DNA of 64,000 nt, from the NCBI RefSeq assembly GCF_009834515.1, contig NZ_CP019426.1:5587001-5651000 (forward strand). The letters run 5' to 3'. Both the position numbers and the translations under genes were made by a program. Shown one piece after another: positions 1-8,954 of this stretch (position 1 is its first letter; every line of letters starts with the position of its first letter). This stretch comes from Pseudomonas sp. R84. GTDB taxonomy: Bacteria; Pseudomonadota; Gammaproteobacteria; Pseudomonadales; Pseudomonadaceae. The notes under the pieces are model-generated. The model was not told the origin of the DNA. It saw nothing but the letters and a program-made list of their open reading frames with translations, and did not search any database.

Positions 1-115
1 AGGCCATGCCAACGCCTCCAAGCCCAGCCCGTTGGGCGCGAACCCCCTACAACGCCTTTTCCTACAACCCGCAACCGCACTATCTGACAATTTTTGTCAC
101 CTGCACCGGGCGTGT

Positions 116-144
116 TTGGCGCTGTCACTTGACTAGGCTATAAG
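116..144 (+). promoter_or_regulatory. Possible sigma-70 promoter of pilB
   Basis: A TTGGCG box at 116-121 and a TATAAG box at 139-144 are separated by 17 bases, ending 28 bases before the pilB start codon. The first 115 bases show no gene I can support. The major pilin gene pilA, which lies beside pilB in many pseudomonads, is not in this fragment. This is a motif reading only. Confidence 0.35.
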
Positions 145-172
145 TCATGAACTGCAAGCGTGCGGGATCCCC

Positions 173-1873
173 ATGAATGACATCGCTCTGAGCGGTCTGG
201 CCAAACAATTGGTGCAGGCCGAACTGCTCACGGAAAAAGGCGCCCAGCAAGCCTGGCAACAGGCCCAGCGCAATCGCCTGTCGCTGGTCAGCTATCTGGT
301 GCAGAACAAACTGGTGAAAAGCTCACAGGTCGCCGAGATCGCTTCCGAGCACTTCGGCATGGCGTTCCTCGATCTCAACTGTCTGGACAAGGAAACCCAG
401 CCCAAAGGCCTGGTCAGCGAAAAACTCGTACGCCAGCATCACGCCCTGCCTTTGTGGCGACGCGGCAACAAGCTGTTCGTGGGGATTTCCGACCCGAGCA
501 ATCATCAAGCGATCAACGACATTCAGTTCAGTACCGGGCTGAGCACCGAAGCCATTCTGGTCGAGGACGACAAGCTCACCGATGCCATCGAGAAGTTCTT
601 CGACACCCACACCAGTGGCCTGGAAGACATGGCCGATGTCGATCTCGATGGCCTCGATGTCGAATCAATCGACGACAGCAAACAGGAGGCCATCGGTGGC
701 CTCGATGCCGACGATGCGCCGGTGGTGCGTTTCGTTCACAAGATGCTGCTAGACGCGATCAAGAGCGGCTCATCCGACTTGCACTTCGAACCTTACGAGA
801 AGAACTACCGGGTGCGGGTGCGCACCGACGGCATCCTGCGCGAGGTGGCCAAGCCACCGGTTCAACTGGCCGGGCGCATCGCCGCACGCCTGAAAGTCAT
901 GGCCAGCCTCGATATCTCGGAACGGCGCAAACCGCAGGACGGGCGGATCAAGATGCGTCTGTCGAAGAGCAAGTCGATCGATTTCCGCGTCAACACCTTG
1001 CCGACCCTGTGGGGCGAGAAAGTGGTGATCCGGATCCTCGACCCGTCCAGTGCGCAGATCGGCATCGACGCCCTTGGCTATGAACCAGAGCAGAAAGACC
1101 TGTACATGGCCGCGCTCAAGCAGCCACAGGGCATGATTCTGGTCACCGGGCCCACCGGATCGGGTAAAACCGTGTCGCTGTACACCGGCCTGAATATCCT
1201 CAACACCGTCGACATCAACATCTCCACCGCTGAAGACCCGGTGGAAATCAACATGGAAGGCATCAACCAGGTCAACGTCAATCCCAAACAAGGACTCGAC
1301 TTTGCTCAGGCGCTGCGCTCGTTTCTGCGCCAGGACCCGGACGTGATCATGGTCGGCGAGATCCGCGATCTGGAAACCGCCGAGATCGCGATCAAGGCTG
1401 CGCAGACCGGTCACCTGGTGCTCTCGACCCTGCATACCAACAGCGCCGCGGAAACTCTGACGCGCCTGCATAACATGGGCATTCCCGGTTTCAACATCGC
1501 CACGTCGGTCAGTCTGATCATCGCCCAGCGCCTGGCGCGCAAACTGTGCAGCCACTGCAAGAAGCCCATCGAGATCCCACGCGAAACTTTGATCAAGGAA
1601 GGCTTCCCCGAGGAACGCATCGGTCATTTCACGATCTACGAGCCGGTCGGTTGCGATCACTGCAACGGCGGTTACAAGGGACGCGTGGGGATTTATGAAG
1701 TGGTGAAAAACACACCGGAGCTGCAACGCTTGATCATGGCCGAAGGCAACTCGCTGGAAATCGACATTCAAATGCGCCGCGACGGCTTCGACGACCTGCG
1801 CACCTCCGGGCTGCACAAGGCCATGCAAGGCATCACCAGCCTTGAAGAAATCAACCGGGTCACCAAGGACTGA
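173..1873 (+). CDS. pilB: Type IV pilus extension ATPase PilB
   Basis: This 566-residue protein is the hexameric cytoplasmic ATPase that powers pilin polymerisation at the inner membrane. The N-terminal third is a MshEN/GspE-N type domain. The C-terminal half is the secretion ATPase core, with Walker A GPTGSGKT near residue 327, a Walker B region reading DPDVIMVGEIRD, and a zinc-binding pair of CxxC motifs (CSHC and CDHC) near residues 460-500. Length is normal for PilB. It is the first gene of the pilBCD run, and pilC begins 2 bases after its stop. The ATG at 173 is the only start that keeps the complete N-domain. Retraction ATPases (PilT) lack the N-terminal domain and the tetracysteine site, so PilB is the secure call. 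Confidence 0.97.
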   Translation: MNDIALSGLAKQLVQAELLTEKGAQQAWQQAQRNRLSLVSYLVQNKLVKSSQVAEIASEHFGMAFLDLNCLDKETQPKGLVSEKLVRQHHALPLWRRGNKLFVGISDPSNHQAINDIQFSTGLSTEAILVEDDKLTDAIEKFFDTHTSGLEDMADVDLDGLDVESIDDSKQEAIGGLDADDAPVVRFVHKMLLDAIKSGSSDLHFEPYEKNYRVRVRTDGILREVAKPPVQLAGRIAARLKVMASLDISERRKPQDGRIKMRLSKSKSIDFRVNTLPTLWGEKVVIRILDPSSAQIGIDALGYEPEQKDLYMAALKQPQGMILVTGPTGSGKTVSLYTGLNILNTVDINISTAEDPVEINMEGINQVNVNPKQGLDFAQALRSFLRQDPDVIMVGEIRDLETAEIAIKAAQTGHLVLSTLHTNSAAETLTRLHNMGIPGFNIATSVSLIIAQRLARKLCSHCKKPIEIPRETLIKEGFPEERIGHFTIYEPVGCDHCNGGYKGRVGIYEVVKNTPELQRLIMAEGNSLEIDIQMRRDGFDDLRTSGLHKAMQGITSLEEINRVTKD

Positions 1874-1875
1874 AC

Positions 1876-3093
1876 ATGGCGGTCAAGGCAGCGAAAATCA
1901 GCATTTATGCCTGGGAAGGCACGGACAGGAAAGGCAGCAAAGTCACTGGCGAATTAAGTGGACAGAACCCTGCACTGATCAAGGCACAACTGCGTAAACA
2001 GGGGATCAATCCCGGCAAAGTACGCAAGAAGACCGCGTCGTTGTTGAGCTTTGGCAAACGCATCAAAGCCCAGGACATTGCTCTGTTCACCCGGCAGATG
2101 GCGACCATGATGAAGGCTGGTGTGCCGCTGCTGCAGTCGTTCGACATCATTGGCGAAGGCTTTGAAAACCCGGCCATGCGCAAACTGGTGGACGAGGTGA
2201 AGCAGGAGGTCGCGGCCGGTAACAGCTTCGCCACAGCCCTGCGCAAGAAGCCGCAGTATTTCGACGAGTTGTATTGCAATCTGGTCGACGCCGGCGAGCA
2301 GTCCGGCGCACTCGACACGTTGCTGGAACGGGTCGCGACCTATAAGGAAAAAAGCGAACGGCTCAAGGCCAAGATCAAAAAAGCCATGACCTACCCCACC
2401 GCCGTGGTGCTGGTGGCAGCAGTCGTGACCGGAATACTGCTGGTTAAAGTGGTGCCGCAGTTTCAGTCGGTGTTTTCCGGTTTCGGCGCAGAGCTGCCGG
2501 CCTTCACGCTGATGGTGATCAGTCTGTCGGAATTCATGCAGCAATGGTGGTGGGCGATTCTCGGCGCGCTGGTCGTGACGATCTTTGGTACTCGCCATGC
2601 ACTGAAAACATCTCAGGCATTACGCGATCGCAAAGACACCTGGCTATTGAAACTGCCCTTGGTGGGCACGCTGATGTACAAATCCGCCGTGGCGCGATTC
2701 GCTCGAACCCTGTCGACCACATTCGCTGCCGGTGTGCCGCTGGTGGAAGCGCTCGACTCGGTGGCCGGCGCCACCGGCAACGTGGTGTTCAAGCGTGCTG
2801 TGCTGCGGATTCGTCAGGACGTCTCGACCGGCATGCAGCTGAATTTTTCGATGCGCAGCACCGGGGTCTTTCCCAACATGGCCGTGCAAATGACCGCGAT
2901 CGGCGAAGAGTCCGGCGCGCTGGATGAGATGCTCGACAAGGTCGCGGGGTTTTACGAAGAGGAAGTGGATAACATGGTCGACAACCTCACCAGCCTTATG
3001 GAGCCATTTATCATGGTGGTGCTGGGGGTAATCGTCGGTGGGCTGGTGGTGGCCATGTATTTGCCGATCTTCCAACTTGGCTCAGCGATCTGA
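1876..3093 (+). CDS. pilC: Type IV pilus inner-membrane platform protein PilC
   Basis: This 405-residue polytopic protein is the GspF/PilC platform that couples the PilB motor to pilin insertion. It shows the duplicated GspF domain: the first copy contains IALFTRQMATMMKAGVPL near residue 70 and the second ARFARTLSTTFAAGVPL near residue 275. Hydrophobic membrane segments lie around residues 175-195, 225-240 and 375-400. It starts 2 bases after the pilB stop and ends 1 base before the pilD start, so the three genes are probably one transcript. Length is typical and there is no sign of damage. Confidence 0.97.
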   Translation: MAVKAAKISIYAWEGTDRKGSKVTGELSGQNPALIKAQLRKQGINPGKVRKKTASLLSFGKRIKAQDIALFTRQMATMMKAGVPLLQSFDIIGEGFENPAMRKLVDEVKQEVAAGNSFATALRKKPQYFDELYCNLVDAGEQSGALDTLLERVATYKEKSERLKAKIKKAMTYPTAVVLVAAVVTGILLVKVVPQFQSVFSGFGAELPAFTLMVISLSEFMQQWWWAILGALVVTIFGTRHALKTSQALRDRKDTWLLKLPLVGTLMYKSAVARFARTLSTTFAAGVPLVEALDSVAGATGNVVFKRAVLRIRQDVSTGMQLNFSMRSTGVFPNMAVQMTAIGEESGALDEMLDKVAGFYEEEVDNMVDNLTSLMEPFIMVVLGVIVGGLVVAMYLPIFQLGSAI

Positions 3094-3094
3094 C

Positions 3095-3967
3095 ATGCCT
3101 ATCGAAGAACTGTTCGCCCTGTATCCGCTGGCCTTTGTCTTCACCGCCCTGCTGCTGGGTCTGGTGGTCGGCAGCTTCCTCAACGTGCTGATCTGGCGTC
3201 TGCCGAAAATGCTCGAGCGCGACTGGCGCCAGCAGGCCCACGATGTGCTCGGTTTGCCTGGTGAAACGCCGCTGCCCACTTACAACCTGATGCTGCCGCA
3301 CTCCGAATGTCCGCATTGCGCCCACCGGATTCGCCCGTGGGAAAACATTCCCCTGTTGAGTTACCTGTGGCTGCGCGGGCGCTGCTCTGCGTGTACCGCA
3401 CCGATCAGCAAACGTTATCCACTAACCGAACTGGCCTGTGGGTTGCTCTCGGCCTTCATCGCCTGGCACTTCGGTTTCGGTTGGCCGGCGTGCCTGTTGA
3501 TCGTCCTCACCTGGGGTTTGCTGGCGATGAGTCTGATCGACACCGAGCATCAACTGTTGCCCGATGTGCTGGTACTGCCGTTGCTGTGGCTAGGGCTGAT
3601 CGTCAACAGCTTCGGCTTGTTCGTGCCGTTGCACGATGCACTGTGGGGCGCGGTGGCCGGTTACCTGGCGCTGTGGTCAGTATTCTGGCTGTTCAAACTG
3701 CTGACCGGCAAGGACGGCATCGGCCACGGTGATTTCAAGCTGCTGGCGTTGCTTGGAGCGTGGGGCGGCTGGCAGATTTTGCCGCTGACGATCCTGTTGT
3801 CATCGCTGGTCGGCGCCATTATCGGGGTGATTTTGCTGCGCTTGCGTAATGAGAAAACCTCGACCCCCATCCCCTTCGGCCCCTATCTGGCAATTGCCGG
3901 CTGGATTGCCTTGCTCTGGGGTGGTCAAATAACCGACTTCTATTGGCAGTTTGTCGGTTTGAAATGA
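3095..3967 (+). CDS. pilD: Prepilin peptidase/N-methyltransferase PilD
   Basis: This 290-residue inner-membrane aspartyl protease cleaves the leader of type IV prepilins and pseudopilins and methylates the new N terminus. The N-terminal cytoplasmic domain has the expected two CxxC pairs (CPHC and CSAC). The catalytic aspartates are visible in [10 protein letters not shown] and in [10 protein letters not shown], the GxGDxK motif. About eight hydrophobic segments follow. I chose the ATG at 3095, 1 base after the pilC stop, because [14 protein letters not shown] is the normal family start; an upstream in-frame start would overlap pilC by about 50 bases. Its stop overlaps the coaE start by 4 bases. 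It should process all the minor pilins encoded at 22037-28329. Confidence 0.97.
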   Translation: MPIEELFALYPLAFVFTALLLGLVVGSFLNVLIWRLPKMLERDWRQQAHDVLGLPGETPLPTYNLMLPHSECPHCAHRIRPWENIPLLSYLWLRGRCSACTAPISKRYPLTELACGLLSAFIAWHFGFGWPACLLIVLTWGLLAMSLIDTEHQLLPDVLVLPLLWLGLIVNSFGLFVPLHDALWGAVAGYLALWSVFWLFKLLTGKDGIGHGDFKLLALLGAWGGWQILPLTILLSSLVGAIIGVILLRLRNEKTSTPIPFGPYLAIAGWIALLWGGQITDFYWQFVGLK

Positions 3968-4587
3968 ATACCCCTGTGGAAAAATCCTGGATTCTCGGCC
4001 TCACCGGCGGCATCGGCAGCGGCAAAAGCGCGGCGGCCCAGCACTTCATTGATCTGGGTATCCACGTGGTGGATGCCGATCATGCGGCGCGCTGGGTGGT
4101 AGAGCCGGGGCGTCCGGCGCTGGCAAAGATTGCCGAACACTTCGGCCCCGGCGTGCTGCTGGCCGATGGCACGCTGGATCGCGCCGCCCTGCGCAAACTG
4201 ATCTTTGAAGTGCCGGAAGAACGCCGCTGGCTCGAAGCCCTGCTGCATCCGTTGATCGCCGAGGAAATCGCCCATCACCTGGCGCTGGCAAAATCGCCTT
4301 ACGCGATTCTGGTTTCGCCGTTGTTGATCGAATCCGGGCAATACGCGATGACTCAGCGCATTCTGGTGATCGACGCCCCGCAACAACTGCAGATCGAACG
4401 CACCTTGCAGCGTGACCAGACCAGCGAAGAGCAGGTTCAGGCGATCCTCAAGGCCCAGTCGAGCCGCGAAGATCGCGTGAATCGTGCCGACGACGTGGTG
4501 GTCAACGACCGCGACCTCGCCTGGCTGCACAGCGAGGTCGAGCGTCTGCATCACTTATACCTGACATTATCCGGAGGCCATGCATGA
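3964..4587 (+). CDS. coaE: Dephospho-CoA kinase
   Basis: This 207-residue P-loop kinase phosphorylates the 3'-hydroxyl of dephospho-CoA, the last step of coenzyme A synthesis. The P-loop [11 protein letters not shown] is near the N terminus, followed by the family motif VVDADHAAR. The ATG overlaps the pilD stop (ATGA), which suggests translational coupling. Its own end overlaps the yacG start by 4 bases. Placement of coaE and yacG directly after pilD is a conserved order in gammaproteobacteria and does not imply a pilus role. Confidence 0.96.
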   Translation: MNTPVEKSWILGLTGGIGSGKSAAAQHFIDLGIHVVDADHAARWVVEPGRPALAKIAEHFGPGVLLADGTLDRAALRKLIFEVPEERRWLEALLHPLIAEEIAHHLALAKSPYAILVSPLLIESGQYAMTQRILVIDAPQQLQIERTLQRDQTSEEQVQAILKAQSSREDRVNRADDVVVNDRDLAWLHSEVERLHHLYLTLSGGHA

Positions 4588-4784
4588 GCCAGACCCCAAC
4601 CGTTGAATGCCCAACCTGCGGCGCCCCCGTGGAATTCACTGCCGAAAACAAGTTTCGGCCGTTCTGCTCCGATCGCTGCAAACTGATCGACCTCGGCGCC
4701 TGGGCGTCGGAAGAACACAAGATTCCGGTCGCACCGGACGCCGAAGATGAACTGTTTTCCGGCGATTTCGATCCGCGCCACTGA
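4584..4784 (+). CDS. yacG: DNA gyrase inhibitor YacG (zinc-finger protein)
   Basis: This 66-residue protein is a small zinc-ribbon protein of the YacG family, members of which bind GyrB and inhibit gyrase supercoiling. The four zinc ligands are visible as CPTC at residues 9-12 and CSDRC near residues 28-32, followed by the family stretch [11 protein letters not shown]. The C-terminal tail is acidic. It overlaps coaE by 4 bases and ends the pilBCD-coaE-yacG run. Confidence 0.94.
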   Translation: MSQTPTVECPTCGAPVEFTAENKFRPFCSDRCKLIDLGAWASEEHKIPVAPDAEDELFSGDFDPRH

Positions 4785-4789
4785 TCCGA

Positions 4790-5005
4790 TCAGGGCCGCA
4801 TAAAGCCGTAGTCCTGATTGTCGTCGAGGTTTTCCGCGAGAAAACGCAACTCGTCGGCCAGGTCTTCGGCGTTGCGCACGGCCTTGCTCTGCTGCACCAC
4901 CGCACTGAGCAAGGCGCGCAAACTCAACCCCGGGTCAAAGCCCACCTCCTGCGCCATGTCCAGACTCTGCCGGGTTTCCTGCCTTGCCCACTCGTAAACG
5001 CTCAT
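4790..5005 (-). CDS. Small conserved hypothetical protein (71 aa)
   Basis: I do not recognise a named domain. The 71-residue product starts MSVYEWARQETRQSLDMA and ends in an acidic tail (ENLDDNQDYGFMRP). It is predicted to be helical and soluble, with no signal peptide or cysteine. The ATG at 5005 is preceded by a good ribosome site (AGGAGC on the minus strand). A longer in-frame reading upstream overlaps the neighbouring permease gene in another frame and is rejected. It lies 65 bases downstream of that permease gene on the same strand, so co-transcription is possible. Its end converges on yacG with a 5-base gap. Confidence 0.75.
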   Translation of the reverse strand: MSVYEWARQETRQSLDMAQEVGFDPGLSLRALLSAVVQQSKAVRNAEDLADELRFLAENLDDNQDYGFMRP

Positions 5006-5070
5006 GCCGCTGCTCCTGAAGGGATTTGTGCGAGCATGAAATTTCCCGCGCGCAGCCGGTTTGATGTGGA

Positions 5071-5760
5071 TCAAGACTTCGGATCGTCGTCCTTCCACGG
5101 CGCCGAAAGGTAGCGTGTGCGGTTGAAGGTCTCCAGCCATTCCGGGCTGAATACCACCAGGGCACTGACGATCATGCCGTTGATGAACGCCTCGGGAAAC
5201 AGCAGCAGCCACAGATAACCGATGAAATCTTCCAGCCACTCCGGCATGGCAAAGAGACCGTCGTACCACAGCAGCGTCAGGCTGAGGATCAGGCACAACA
5301 GGGCTGACAGCGCGGCGGCAAAGAAGCCGGAACAGAAGATGTACACGAACGGATTGCGTGGCTGTGCGCGCTCGACGACGATCGCCACGCATTCGGTAAC
5401 CAGCACCGGCAGCAAAATGAACAAAGTGCCATTGCCCCCGACGGCCAGTAGATCCTGACGCCCGAGCAGCACCAGACCCATTTGCGCGACCAGCCCGCCG
5501 ACAATCGCCAGCGGCCAGTCCAGCAGCAACGTTACCGCCGTCATGCCGATGAAATGATAAGACACGCCCGTGTCGAAATCCCTGCGCACCAGCCACAACA
5601 GGAACAACGCGAACACCGTCCCGAACAGCAGATGCTGACGCCGGCTGTCACTGAACAACTCGACCCACGGCGCACGCAAAATCGCCCAGAGCAGCACCGG
5701 CACATAAATCAGCCAGCCGAGCGTCAGGCTCGCCGTCGAAAGCAGTTCAGCTCCAATCAT
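5071..5760 (-). CDS. Energy-coupling-factor-type ABC transporter permease family membrane protein
   Basis: This 229-residue protein has about seven hydrophobic segments and resembles the CbiM/COG3235-like membrane proteins annotated in pseudomonads as energy-coupling factor permeases. A histidine in the segment SYHFIGMTAV is typical of that group. Its substrate is unknown, and no ECF ATPase or CbiN/Q partner is nearby. I chose the ATG at 5760 because it is preceded by a purine-rich ribosome site (GAGGGTGAGGGA on the minus strand); an ATG 21 bases upstream (MSMEGEG) lacks one. The small gene at 4790-5005 follows on the same strand. Confidence 0.72.
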   Translation of the reverse strand: MIGAELLSTASLTLGWLIYVPVLLWAILRAPWVELFSDSRRQHLLFGTVFALFLLWLVRRDFDTGVSYHFIGMTAVTLLLDWPLAIVGGLVAQMGLVLLGRQDLLAVGGNGTLFILLPVLVTECVAIVVERAQPRNPFVYIFCSGFFAAALSALLCLILSLTLLWYDGLFAMPEWLEDFIGYLWLLLFPEAFINGMIVSALVVFSPEWLETFNRTRYLSAPWKDDDPKS

Positions 5761-5786
5761 TCCCTCACCCTCCATCGACATTCAGC

Positions 5787-5863
5787 TGTAGGAGCTGCCG
5801 AAGGCTGCGATCTTTTGATTTAACAGCAAGATCAAAAGATCGCAGCCTTCGGCAGCTCCTACA
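5787..5863. repeat. REPIN: inverted pair of GGAGCTGCCGAAGG-type REPs
   Basis: Two 33-base arms (5787-5819 and 5831-5863) are perfect reverse complements around an 11-base loop. Each arm begins TGTAGGAGCTGCCGAAG and ends in GATCTTTTGAT or its complement. It lies between the divergent genes at 5760 and 5933. The same arm recurs at 38234, 41521, 46258, 62244 and 63823. Confidence 0.93.
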
Positions 5864-5932
5864 AGGGCAAGGTGAACGGGCGGTTCAAGCAAAGCTTTCT
5901 GCTTGTCGCATTTGAACGCTAAGCTTGGGCTT

Positions 5933-6559
5933 ATGGATGACTCAGATTATTTACGCCTGCTGACCATCGCGGCCGAGCAGGCCAACGCCTTTCTGTCCAA
6001 TGCCCGCAAATGGGAGCGTGAGCGTTGGGTCTGCCAGCGCCTGCTGCAAGGCCTGAACATTCCCTACCGCGCCGATGAATTCGCGCCGGCCGGCGAGCCG
6101 CCGGACGTGCTGTTTCGCGATGCCAATTTCGAGGTGTTCTTCGTGCTCGACGAGGGGCGCCGGCTCAACGATGAATGGCGCGATGAATTACAGCGACGAC
6201 GCAGCGCCTTTTCTCTCAGCCAACTGGTGCGCCGTGAGGCCAAGCCCAAGCGCATTCCGGCCAATGAATTCCTGCTGCGACTGGCACCGACCTTGCGCAA
6301 GAAGGCGCACAACTACAAGGAACGTGGCATGGATCTGGGCGAACTGGATATCATCGCCTTCGCCAGCCTCAAACGTGAAGTACTGGACTTGAACAGCCAT
6401 TTTCCACCGCCTACCGAATATCTGCGTCAGGGTTGGCGCTCGCTTTCCCTGGTTGGCCCGACCTTCGCCCGTGTGCTGTTCGCCCATCCGGACGCACCGG
6501 ACTTTCTGCGTAGCAACCTCGGTCGCAGCATTGTTTTTGATGTGGGAATCAGCCTGTGA
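5933..6559 (+). CDS. DUF1780 domain-containing protein
   Basis: This 208-residue soluble protein matches the DUF1780 family, which I know from Pseudomonas as a conserved protein of unknown function with a nuclease-like fold proposed for it. Visible features are a charged N-terminal helix (NARKWERERW) and a central FEVFFVLDEGRRLNDEW stretch. The fold suggestion is recalled knowledge and not visible in the sequence. An in-frame TTG upstream would add ten residues, but the ATG at 5933 (MDDSDYLRLL) is the natural start. Its stop overlaps the GTG of the MOSC gene by 4 bases, so the two are probably translationally coupled. Confidence 0.85.
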   Translation: MDDSDYLRLLTIAAEQANAFLSNARKWERERWVCQRLLQGLNIPYRADEFAPAGEPPDVLFRDANFEVFFVLDEGRRLNDEWRDELQRRRSAFSLSQLVRREAKPKRIPANEFLLRLAPTLRKKAHNYKERGMDLGELDIIAFASLKREVLDLNSHFPPPTEYLRQGWRSLSLVGPTFARVLFAHPDAPDFLRSNLGRSIVFDVGISL

Positions 6560-7083
6560 CACCACTTCAGCAATTGATCGCCGATGTGCCGCAGACTGGG
6601 CGTGTGCGCTGGATCGGCGTGCGCCCCGAGTCGCGCGGGCCGATGATTGAACTTGATGCGGTGGAAGCGCGGCTGGAAGCAGGACTGACCGGCGATCACG
6701 CCCGCCCCGGTGTGCGTAACGCGCGGCAGGTGACGCTGATCCAGTGGGAACATCTGCCGGTGATCAGCGCATTGATGGGGCGCCCCGATGATCAACCTGT
6801 CAGGCCTGAAGATCTGCGCCGTAATCTCGTTATCAGCGGTATCAATTTGTTTAGCCTCAAGGGTCGGCGCTTTCGTATCGGTCAGGCAATATTCGAAACC
6901 ACGGGCTGGTGTCAGCCCTGCGCACGGCTGCAGAACAACCTTGGCCCGGGCACCTTTCAAGCGGTGCGCGGCCATGGCGGAATTACCGCGCGGGTGTTAC
7001 AAAGCGGGATCATTCGCCTCGAAGACCGGGTCAGCGTCGAACCGGTTCCGGACAGCGGCTATGCTGCGTTCAACCCCGGATAG
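6556..7083 (+). CDS. MOSC domain-containing protein
   Basis: This 175-residue protein carries a MOSC domain (molybdenum cofactor sulfurase C-terminal type). The core NLVISGINLFSLKGRRFRIG and the cysteine-containing segment TTGWCQPCARL are typical; in related proteins the conserved cysteine participates in molybdenum-cofactor or sulfur-carrier chemistry. The substrate here is unknown. The gene begins with GTG inside the stop of the DUF1780 gene (GTGA), which indicates coupling. A small DUF3094 gene follows after 51 bases. Confidence 0.87.
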   Translation: MTPLQQLIADVPQTGRVRWIGVRPESRGPMIELDAVEARLEAGLTGDHARPGVRNARQVTLIQWEHLPVISALMGRPDDQPVRPEDLRRNLVISGINLFSLKGRRFRIGQAIFETTGWCQPCARLQNNLGPGTFQAVRGHGGITARVLQSGIIRLEDRVSVEPVPDSGYAAFNPG

Positions 7084-7134
7084 AAACCGCTGTAGCTTCT
7101 GCCCATTCAGCAACGTCTACCTGACGAGGCAAAT

Positions 7135-7308
7135 ATGACCAGCCGCCTGAACCCCGAAGACCAGAAACATGTCGAAGAGTACCTGCAACTGTCCCAACAC
7201 CGAGTCGAGCGCCGGCCTTTCCGGCCGTGGATGCTCCTGGTGCTGGTGCTGGCAGTGACCATTGGTCTGGGCCTGTTGAGCCGATTTATCAGTTACCTGA
7301 CGCTATGA
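7135..7308 (+). CDS. DUF3094 family small membrane protein
   Basis: This 57-residue protein starts MTSRLNPEDQKHVEEYLQ and has one C-terminal membrane segment, roughly residues 32-50 (WMLLVLVLAVTIGLGLLS). It fits the DUF3094 family of single-pass proteins known in pseudomonads; function is unknown. The ATG at 7135 has a GAGGC ribosome site seven bases upstream. It sits between the MOSC gene and the NDH-2 type gene, all on the plus strand. Confidence 0.82.
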   Translation: MTSRLNPEDQKHVEEYLQLSQHRVERRPFRPWMLLVLVLAVTIGLGLLSRFISYLTL

Positions 7309-7371
7309 GCTGCCTCGCGCTCGCTTGGGTAACGACACCGATTTCCTTTAAAAACCTTGCGAGTTATTCCT

Positions 7372-8670
7372 ATGTCCCATCGTATTGTTATTGTCGGCGG
7401 CGGCGCCGGCGGTCTGGAGTTGGCTACCCGTCTGGGTAAGACTCTGGGCAAGCGCGGCACGGCCAGTGTGATGCTGGTCGACGCCAATCTGACGCACATC
7501 TGGAAGCCGCTGTTGCACGAAGTGGCCGCCGGATCGCTGAACTCTTCCGAAGACGAACTCAACTATGTTGCCCAGGCAAAATGGAACCACTTCGAGTTCC
7601 AGCTGGGGCGCATGAGCGGGCTCGATCGCGCGCAGAAGAAAATCCAGTTGGCCGCCACCTACGATGAAAACGGCGTAGAACTGGTGCCGGCGAGGGAAGT
7701 GCAGTACGACTCGCTGGTGATCAGCGTCGGCAGCACCACCAATGATTTCGGCACGCAGGGCGCGGCGCAGCACTGCCTGTTCCTCGACACCCGCAAACAG
7801 GCCGAGCGCTTCCATCAGCAACTGCTTAATCACTATCTGCGTGCACACGCCGGGCAAACCGATGTGGTCGAGCAAATCAGTGTGGCCATCGTCGGCGCTG
7901 GCGCCACGGGTGTTGAACTGGCGGCAGAACTGCACAACGCCGCCCACGAACTGGCGGCTTATGGTCTGGACCGGATCAAACCGGAAAACATGCACATCAC
8001 CCTGATCGAAGCCGGCCCACGGGTGTTGCCTGCCCTGCCGGAACGCATCAGCGGGCCGGTACACAAGACCCTGGAAAAACTCGGGGTCAATGTGATGACC
8101 AACGCTTCGGTCAGCGAAGTGACCGCCGACAGCCTGATCACTGCCGATGGCAATGAGATCAAGGCCAGCCTGAAAGTCTGGGCTGCCGGTATTCGCGCAC
8201 CGGGTTTCCTCAAGGACATCGATGGCCTGGAAACCAACCGCATCAATCAGCTGCAAGTGTTGCCGACCCTGCAAACCACGCGCGATGAAAACATCTTCGC
8301 CTTCGGCGATTGCGCCGCGTGCCCGCAACCGGGCACTGATCGCAACGTGCCACCACGGGCGCAAGCCGCACACCAACAGGCATCGCTGCTGGCCAAATCG
8401 CTGAAACTGCGCATCGAAGGCAAGACTCTGCCGGAATACAAGTACACCGACTACGGCTCGCTGATCTCGCTGTCGCGTTTTTCCGCTGTGGGTAACTTGA
8501 TGGGCAACCTGACCGGCAGCGTGATGCTCGAAGGCTGGCTGGCGCGGATGTTTTACGTGTCGCTGTATCGCATGCACCAGATGGCATTGTACGGGCCGTT
8601 CCGCACGGCGATGTTGATGCTGGGCAGCAAGATTGGTCGAGGCACCGAGCCGCGTTTGAAACTGCATTGA
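7372..8670 (+). CDS. ndh: NAD(P)/FAD-dependent oxidoreductase, type II NADH dehydrogenase family
   Basis: This 432-residue flavoprotein resembles type II NADH dehydrogenases, which pass electrons from NADH to quinone without pumping protons. The N-terminal FAD-binding Rossmann motif is IVGGGAGGLELATRLG, and a second nucleotide-binding motif, VAIVGAGATGVELAAEL, lies near residue 165 for NADH. The FAD-binding segment FAFGDCAACPQP is near residue 310. The C-terminal region is amphipathic, as expected for membrane association. I chose the ATG at 7372; a TTG 15 bases upstream is less likely. The gene ends just before a REP pair. Confidence 0.88.
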   Translation: MSHRIVIVGGGAGGLELATRLGKTLGKRGTASVMLVDANLTHIWKPLLHEVAAGSLNSSEDELNYVAQAKWNHFEFQLGRMSGLDRAQKKIQLAATYDENGVELVPAREVQYDSLVISVGSTTNDFGTQGAAQHCLFLDTRKQAERFHQQLLNHYLRAHAGQTDVVEQISVAIVGAGATGVELAAELHNAAHELAAYGLDRIKPENMHITLIEAGPRVLPALPERISGPVHKTLEKLGVNVMTNASVSEVTADSLITADGNEIKASLKVWAAGIRAPGFLKDIDGLETNRINQLQVLPTLQTTRDENIFAFGDCAACPQPGTDRNVPPRAQAAHQQASLLAKSLKLRIEGKTLPEYKYTDYGSLISLSRFSAVGNLMGNLTGSVMLEGWLARMFYVSLYRMHQMALYGPFRTAMLMLGSKIGRGTEPRLKLH

Positions 8671-8680
8671 TGTAAAAACC

Positions 8681-8770
8681 TGTAGGAGTGAGCCTGCTCG
8701 CGATAGCGGTGCGTCAGTCGACATCATTGTTGAATGACACACCGCTATCGCGAGCAGGCTCACTCCTACA
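8681..8770. repeat. REPIN: inverted pair of GAGCCTGCTCGCG-type REPs
   Basis: Arms 8681-8711 and 8740-8770 are perfect 31-base reverse complements around a 28-base loop. The arms start TGTAGGAGTGAGCCTGCTCG and continue to the GATAGCGGTG junction. The element follows the stop of the NDH-2 gene by 10 bases. Confidence 0.92.
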
Positions 8771-8954
8771 TTTGATTTGTGATTCTGTCTCGTAATGTAT
8801 CTGCGTCCGTAATATCTAACCTTCGCTTACAAACTCCCCGCCTGGCGGCACCGTCGCGATACACCGCCACCGCTTAATGGCCACACCCGAGCAGCACCTG
8901 CTCAGGCAATCGTCCTTAACATGTGGTTGCACAGCGCAGCCCAGGAGAATGTAA

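Noticed and set aside
1-172. Possible sigma-54 promoter before pilB (TGGCGC...TTGA)
   Set aside because: The GG and GC elements are not in the required -24/-12 spacing; a sigma-70 reading fits better.
8771-8954. Possible ECF-sigma promoter before the EF-hand gene
   Set aside because: Words such as GTAAT and CGTCC occur but do not form a recognised spaced pair.
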